A stretch of 64,000 nucleotides of DNA from Deltaproteobacteria bacterium (GTDB taxonomy: Bacteria > Desulfobacterota > Binatia > UBA9968): assembly GCA_016874755.1 (NCBI GenBank), contig VGTH01000010.1, positions 78,182-142,181 on the forward strand, read 5' to 3'. Each line of letters opens with the position of its first letter. Positions within the stretch are counted from its first letter, which is position 1. A program made the position numbers and the translations under genes. Shown in pieces: positions 59,476 to 64,000 of this stretch. Below the pieces are notes generated by a model. The model was given only the letters and a program-made list of their open reading frames with translations, was not told where the DNA came from and ran no database searches.

Positions 59476-62256
59476 ATGGCAAATACGGTATCCCAGGCGA
59501 CCGATTTTGGCGTTATTTCAGGGAGTGAAACGGCGAAAAGCGGGCTCAAAATACCCCGCTATTTTACCCAGGCTGGGGTGAATCCGTTTGACGAGGTCGA
59601 ATGGGAGCTGCGCTCGGCGTCGATCACCAACGAGAAGGGCAAGGTGGTCTTCGAGCAAAACAATGTCGAGATTCCCAAGGCCTGGTCGTTGATGGCCACC
59701 AACGTGGTGGTGTCGAAATATTTCCGCGGCGCGCTCGGCACGCCGCAGCGCGAGCATAGCGTGCGCCAGATGATCGGCCGGGTGGTCGACACGATCACCG
59801 GTTGGGGCCGCAAGGACAGCTATTTCACCACCGAGGACGACGCCAAAGCCTTTTCCGATGAGCTCACCCACATCCTTTTGCACCAAAAGGCCTGCTTCAA
59901 TAGTCCGGTGTGGTTTAACTGCGGCATCGAGCCCAAACCGCAGTGCTCCGCCTGCTTCATTCTTTCGGTGGAAGACACCATGGATTCGATCCTCGATTGG
60001 TACCGGAAAGAGGGCGTGATTTTCAAAGGCGGCTCAGGCTCGGGCGTCAACCTGTCGAAGATTCGGTCGGCTAAAGAACAGTTGGCCGGCGGCGGCACGG
60101 CGTCCGGGCCGGTATCCTTCATGAAAGCGGCCGACGCCTCGGCGGGGGTAATCAAGTCCGGCGGCAAAACCCGGCGCGCCGCCAAGATGGTCGTCTTGAA
60201 CATCGACCATCCTGACGTCGAAGAGTTCATTAAGTGCAAAGTCGAAGAGGAGAAAAAGGCCTGGGCGCTGATCGAAGCCGGCTACGACGCGAGCCTCGAC
60301 GGCCCGGCCTACGGCAGCGTGTTTTTTCAGAACGCCAACAACTCGGTCCGCGTCACCGATGAGTTCATGCAAGCGGTGCAGGAAGACCGTGAGTGGAAGA
60401 CCCGCTTCGTCACTGACCCGAACAAGACCAGCGACACCTACAAGGCGCGCGATCTCATGCGCATGATCGCCGAGAGCACCCATGCCTGCGGCGACCCGGG
60501 CATGCAGTACGACACGACCATCAACGATTGGCATACTTGCTCGAATACGGCGCGTATTAACGCCTCGAACCCATGCTCGGAGTACATGCACTTGGACAAT
60601 TCCGCATGTAATTTGGCGTCGCTCAACCTGCTCAAGTTTTTGCGCGACGACGGCATGTTCGACACCGAGTCGTTCCGCCGCACGGTGGACATCATCATCA
60701 CGGCGCAGGACATTCTCGTCGACAATTCGTCCTACCCGACCTCGGAGATCACCGCCAACGCCCATGCGTTCCGCGAGCTGGGCATCGGCTACGCCAACCT
60801 GGGCGCGCTGCTCATGAGCCTTGGTCTACCCTACGATTCCGACGGCGGCCGCGCTTACGCTGGCGCAGTCACCGCCCTCATGTCCGGCGAAGGCTACTTG
60901 CAATCTGCTCGAGTCGCCGCGGCGACCGGCACTTTTGGCGGCTACGAAGTGAATCGTCAGCCGATGCTGCGGGTGCTGAACAAGCACCGCTCGCAGGCCT
61001 ACAAGATTTCACCGTCGCATGTGCCGCTCGATCTTTTGACCGCGGCACGCGAAGCATGGGATCAGACCTGCGCTGAAGCGGAGCGAAACGGCGTGAAGAA
61101 CTCGCAGATCTCCGTGCTCGCACCGACTGGGACCATCGCCTTCATGATGGACTGCGATACCACCGGCGTCGAGCCCGACATCGCGCTGATCAAGTATAAA
61201 AAATTGGTCGGCGGCGGCCTGTTCAAGATTGTCAACCAGACCGTGGCGCGGGCATTGAAGCGCCTGGGCTACGACGTCAAGCAGATTCAAGAGATCATCG
61301 AATACACCGAAGAGCACGAGACCATCGAAGGCGCGCCGCATCTGCGGCCCGATGACTTGGCAGTGTTCGACTGCGCGTTTAAGCCGGCCAACGGCAGCCG
61401 CTCGATTCACTACATGGGCCACGTCAAAATGATGGGCGCGGTGCAGCCGTTTATCTCCGGCGCCATCTCCAAGACCATCAACATGCCCACCGACGCGACG
61501 GTGGAAGATATTATTCAGGCCTACATGGAGAGCTGGAAGCTGGGCCTGAAGGCGGTCGCGATCTACCGCGACGGCTCCAAGCGCACCCAGCCGCTCAACA
61601 CGTCGAAAGAGAAAGAAGAGAAAAAAGACACCGTCGTCAGAGAGACCCGCATCGCGCGCCGCAAGCTGCCCGACGAGCGCCGTTCGATCACCCACAAGTT
61701 CGACATTGCCGGCCACGAAGGCTACATCACCGCCGGCATGTACGAAGACGGCCAGCCCGGCGAGATTTTCATCACCATGTCGAAGGAAGGCTCAACGATC
61801 TCCGGCTTGATGGATTCCTTCGCCACGGCGATCTCCATGGCGCTGCAGTATGGTGTGCCGCTCCAAGTGCTAGTCGACAAGTTCAGCCACATGCGGTTCG
61901 AGCCCTCGGGCTTCACCAAGAACCCCGACATCCCGATGGCCAAGTCGATCATGGACTACATCTTCCGCTGGCTCGCCAGTAAATTCTTCGACAAAGACGC
62001 CCAGCAGGAAGTCGGCCTGGTCGTAAGAGAGCCGGAAGCGAAGCAGGAGAGCGAAGAAGTCCACGCCAAAAAAGTCGTGCCGATCACCGCGGCAACCACC
62101 CCGCGTGGCGGCGCCCCGGTGGTGACGAGTATCAGCAGCGTGACCAGCTTGTATCAACAAGACGCGCCGCCGTGCCCGGATTGCGGTGCGATCATGATTC
62201 GCAGTGGGGCGTGCTACAAGTGTATGAATTGTGGGGCGGTGAGTGGGTGTTCTTGA
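59476..62256 (+). CDS. nrdJ: Class II (adenosylcobalamin-dependent) ribonucleotide reductase
   Basis: 926 residues from ATG 59476, with AGGAG 12 bases upstream and a purine-rich leader. Class II motifs: FNSPVWFNCGIEPKPQCSAC, GSGSGVNLSKIRSAKEQLAG, the finger-loop region NASNPCSEYMHLDNSACNLA with catalytic Cys, PTGTIAFMMDCDTTGVEPD, and C-terminal Zn-ribbon CPDCG and CYKCMNCG. Makes deoxyribonucleotides and needs vitamin B12 but not oxygen. Promoter and an NrdR-like box precede it; a terminator follows. Confidence 0.96.
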   Translation: MANTVSQATDFGVISGSETAKSGLKIPRYFTQAGVNPFDEVEWELRSASITNEKGKVVFEQNNVEIPKAWSLMATNVVVSKYFRGALGTPQREHSVRQMIGRVVDTITGWGRKDSYFTTEDDAKAFSDELTHILLHQKACFNSPVWFNCGIEPKPQCSACFILSVEDTMDSILDWYRKEGVIFKGGSGSGVNLSKIRSAKEQLAGGGTASGPVSFMKAADASAGVIKSGGKTRRAAKMVVLNIDHPDVEEFIKCKVEEEKKAWALIEAGYDASLDGPAYGSVFFQNANNSVRVTDEFMQAVQEDREWKTRFVTDPNKTSDTYKARDLMRMIAESTHACGDPGMQYDTTINDWHTCSNTARINASNPCSEYMHLDNSACNLASLNLLKFLRDDGMFDTESFRRTVDIIITAQDILVDNSSYPTSEITANAHAFRELGIGYANLGALLMSLGLPYDSDGGRAYAGAVTALMSGEGYLQSARVAAATGTFGGYEVNRQPMLRVLNKHRSQAYKISPSHVPLDLLTAAREAWDQTCAEAERNGVKNSQISVLAPTGTIAFMMDCDTTGVEPDIALIKYKKLVGGGLFKIVNQTVARALKRLGYDVKQIQEIIEYTEEHETIEGAPHLRPDDLAVFDCAFKPANGSRSIHYMGHVKMMGAVQPFISGAISKTINMPTDATVEDIIQAYMESWKLGLKAVAIYRDGSKRTQPLNTSKEKEEKKDTVVRETRIARRKLPDERRSITHKFDIAGHEGYITAGMYEDGQPGEIFITMSKEGSTISGLMDSFATAISMALQYGVPLQVLVDKFSHMRFEPSGFTKNPDIPMAKSIMDYIFRWLASKFFDKDAQQEVGLVVREPEAKQESEEVHAKKVVPITAATTPRGGAPVVTSISSVTSLYQQDAPPCPDCGAIMIRSGACYKCMNCGAVSGCS

Positions 62257-62285
62257 GTCGGTGAAGTCTACATAGAGCGGACGAT

Positions 62286-62322
62286 AACGGGTCGGTCGAC
62301 TTGAGTTGGCCGACCCGTTTTA
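62286..62322 (+). terminator. Rho-independent terminator of nrdJ
   Basis: AACGGGTCGG (62286-62295) pairs with CCGACCCGTT (62310-62319), with a 14-base loop and TTT following; 30 bases after the nrdJ stop. Confidence 0.85.
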
Positions 62323-62353
62323 GTTTGAAGTCGCAAATTGCGACCTCAAACTA
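62321..62353. repeat. TAGTTTGA/GTCGCAA dyad
   Basis: TAGTTTGA-a-GTCGCAA-a-TTGCGAC-c-TCAAACTA is a nearly perfect 33-base dyad directly after the nrdJ terminator. Its palindromic word choice resembles the cluster at 10552-10886. Beyond it, 62354-62686 has no gene except the N-terminal transposase relic described under 62687. Confidence 0.7.
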
Positions 62354-62544
62354 AAGCCGATGATTTTTCGCGCTGCATTCCTGCTCGCCGACCTGTGAGG
62401 GAAATTGCCAGGCTAATCAAATCGATTTTTCTCGGCTTCCTACGCTCATCTTCCTGCATTTACCCGCTCCGATCGAACCGTTTCAAAACTGGAGGAGGCT
62501 CTTGTTTACTGAATATAATTTCAGTATAGCCTCGGTTGCCGTGC

Positions 62545-62569
62545 TTAAAGACCTTAGATCGGTCTTTAA
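62545..62569. repeat. Hairpin near the IS91-like element edge
   Basis: TTAAAGACC-TTAGATC-GGTCTTTAA, 9-base perfect arms. It lies about 24 bases before an ATG-initiated frame (62593) that reads MEDTLALHPACKRKPIDLQR. IS91-family elements carry a subterminal hairpin at terIS; this is a candidate. Confidence 0.45.
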
Positions 62570-62686
62570 TAGCTCTGCACCCGGGAGACACCATGGAAGA
62601 CACCCTAGCATTGCATCCGGCATGCAAGCGCAAACCTATCGATCTACAGCGTCAGGCAATCCGCACGGCAAAGTGACCAACAGGTC

Positions 62687-64000
62687 ATGGGTCCAGCGCT
62701 CCAGCGCGCGCCGACAACACATCCATGCCATTACGAGCGGCGGCGCCCCGAAGAAACCGTCCTGCATCGATTAGTTCAAGAAAACCTCGAAACCTTCTTC
62801 GCCCAGGTCGAAGCCGAGAGAAGCAGCGGCTTGCCGGAGTTTGTTAAAGACGAGTTTGATGCCTTTCTCGCTTGCGGCGTTCTCGCGCACGGCTTCCTCC
62901 GGCTGCGCTGTAGCGAGTGCGGTTGCGAGAAGCTGGTTGCGTTTTCATGCAAGCGGCGTGGCTTTTGCCCCTCCTGCGGCGCCCGGCGTATGGCGGAAAC
63001 CGCCGCCCACCTGGTCGATCACGTCATCCCACTGGTCCCGGTGCGCCAATGGGTGCTCTCGTTGCCGATCCCGCTGCGCCTTTTGTTAGCCGCTCAGCCG
63101 CAACTCCTCGCGCCGCTATTGCATACGATCCACCGCGCCATTGCCGGTTTTCTAGTCAAGCGGGCGGGCTCTAAACTTAGCCGAGCCGACACCGGCATGG
63201 TCACGCTTATCCAGCGCTTCGGCTCGGCGGCCAATCTGAATATTCATCTGCATTGCCTGGTGCTCGACGGTGTCTACCTAAACCGCGACGGCGTACCGCT
63301 CTTCCACGAGGCGGCGCCTCCTACAGTGGAAGAGCTGGAAGCTCTACTCGCCAAAATCATCACGCGCACCATGCGCCTATTGACGCGCCTGGGCGCGGTC
63401 ATCGAGGAACCAGACCAGACCTACCTCGCTGAAACGGATACCGACGGCGCGCTCAAGGCTTTGCACGCCGCCTCTTGCACCTATCGTATTGCGCTGGGCC
63501 CACGCGCTGGTCAGAAAGTGCTGAGTTTGCAAAGGCTGCCGAGCCAAGTCAGACCGTCCGCCCCGGAGCTGCGCGTCAACGCGCACGGCTTTAGCCTGCA
63601 CGCGGCGCTGCGCTGGGGCGCCGATCAGCGCAAGGAACTCGAGCAGCTCTGCCGCTACATCGCCCGGCCGGCCATCGCCAACGAACGGATCAAGCGTAAC
63701 CGCGCCGGCCAAATCGTCCTGCAACTGAAGAGTCCGTACAAAGACGGCACCACCCATATCGTCATGGAGCCATTGGAATTCATGGAGCGGCTGGCGGCTC
63801 TCGTGCCGCGGCCGCGTCTGCACCTGATTCGCTTCCACGGCGTGCTGGCGCCCAACGCCAAGTTGCGCAGTCAAATCGTTCCCACTGCTCCGCTAGAGCC
63901 TCCCAGCGAAGCCCCAACCGCTGAGGCCCCTGCGCAGAAAAAAACGCCGCGTGTGAGCTGGGCTCGACTGCTCAAACGGGTCTTCGACCTTGACATCGAG
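62687..64000 (+). mobile_element. IS91/IS801-family Y2-type transposase, cut by window end
   Basis: From an ATG at 62687 one frame stays open to the window end. Residues 14-37 read HYERRRPEETVLHRLVQENL; then comes the zinc-binding domain (CSECGCEKLVAFSCKRRGFC, PSCGARRM) and the catalytic region beginning NIHLHCLVLDGVYL (His-hydrophobic-His of the rolling-circle nuclease), continuing through a C-terminal RYIARPAIANERIKR and FMERLAALVPRPRLHLIRFH. The catalytic Tyr pair is expected around YIARP. In another frame ATG 62593 reads MEDTLALHPACKRKP then stops at 62674, possibly the true N-terminus separated by a frameshift. The 3' end is outside the window. Confidence 0.85.

Overview
The window looks like a chromosomal segment of an uncultured, GC-rich Gram-negative bacterium. 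Evidence for an outer membrane is a complete mlaE-mlaF-mlaD-mlaC operon, a FadL-type outer-membrane protein gene and many periplasmic binding proteins. The gene mix (numerous orphan NMT1/TauA-like and TctC-like binding proteins, orphan molybdenum hydroxylase large subunits, AOR-type tungsten/molybdenum enzyme, thiolase plus DUF35, class II ribonucleotide reductase) resembles soil or groundwater lineages formerly called Deltaproteobacteria (Binatota/Desulfobacterota-like) or Rokubacteria/Tectomicrobia. That placement is inference from gene content, not phylogeny.

Layout. 1-285: nested palindromic repeats. 286-8208 (minus strand): a compact catabolic/transport run transcribed as molybdenum hydroxylase large subunit, TctC-like protein, two-subunit ThDP decarboxylase resembling sulfopyruvate decarboxylase, two NMT1-type binding proteins, a heme-oxygenase-like putative metalloenzyme and a VOC protein. 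8341-10494 (plus): phytase-like esterase and LDH2-type dehydrogenase. 10495-11129: a cluster of perfect short palindromes. 11130-14180 (minus): second TctC, then DUF35 and thiolase. 14602-15076: relic HigB toxin with intact HigA. 15286-18951: 16-Cys ferredoxin-like protein, maleate-isomerase-like protein and AOR. 19922-22662: cysD-cysNC sulfate activation. 22682-29912 (minus): rhomboid, NMT1 protein, formyltransferase, gamma-carbonic-anhydrase-like protein, L-2-hydroxyglutarate oxidase, amidohydrolase and SDR. 30104-34260 (plus): Fbp-like ABC importer. 34332-36807 (minus): REC-histidine kinase and a broken NtrC-type regulator. 36913-38226: FadL gene with an in-frame amber codon. 38294-46865: rnhA, relic AbiE toxin-antitoxin fragments, divergent glnS/gltX, CheY-like protein, CCA-adding enzyme and second molybdenum hydroxylase. 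46977-48989: fused TctA-TctB permease. 49223-54424: aldehyde dehydrogenase, class III aminotransferase, TPR, SDR and PAC2. 54421-55131: glycosyltransferase. 55147-57783: mlaEFDC. 57873-62256: TrmN6-like methyltransferase, DUF721 protein and nrdJ with a recognisable promoter and NrdR-like box. 62687-end: IS91-type transposase cut by the window edge.

The most unusual signal is intergenic. At least eight elements with unrelated arm sequences (CACGAAG, CGCAAAG, GATAATG, TTGAAAA and others) share one plan: several degenerate 7-9-base direct repeats, then a TTCGGA core, usually followed by an inverted arm. One of them lies inside a coding sequence and supplies most of the signal peptide of a TctC-like protein. 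Decay is also prominent: two relic toxin-antitoxin loci, a truncated solute-binding-protein gene, a frameshifted sigma-54 activator and a nonsense-interrupted porin.
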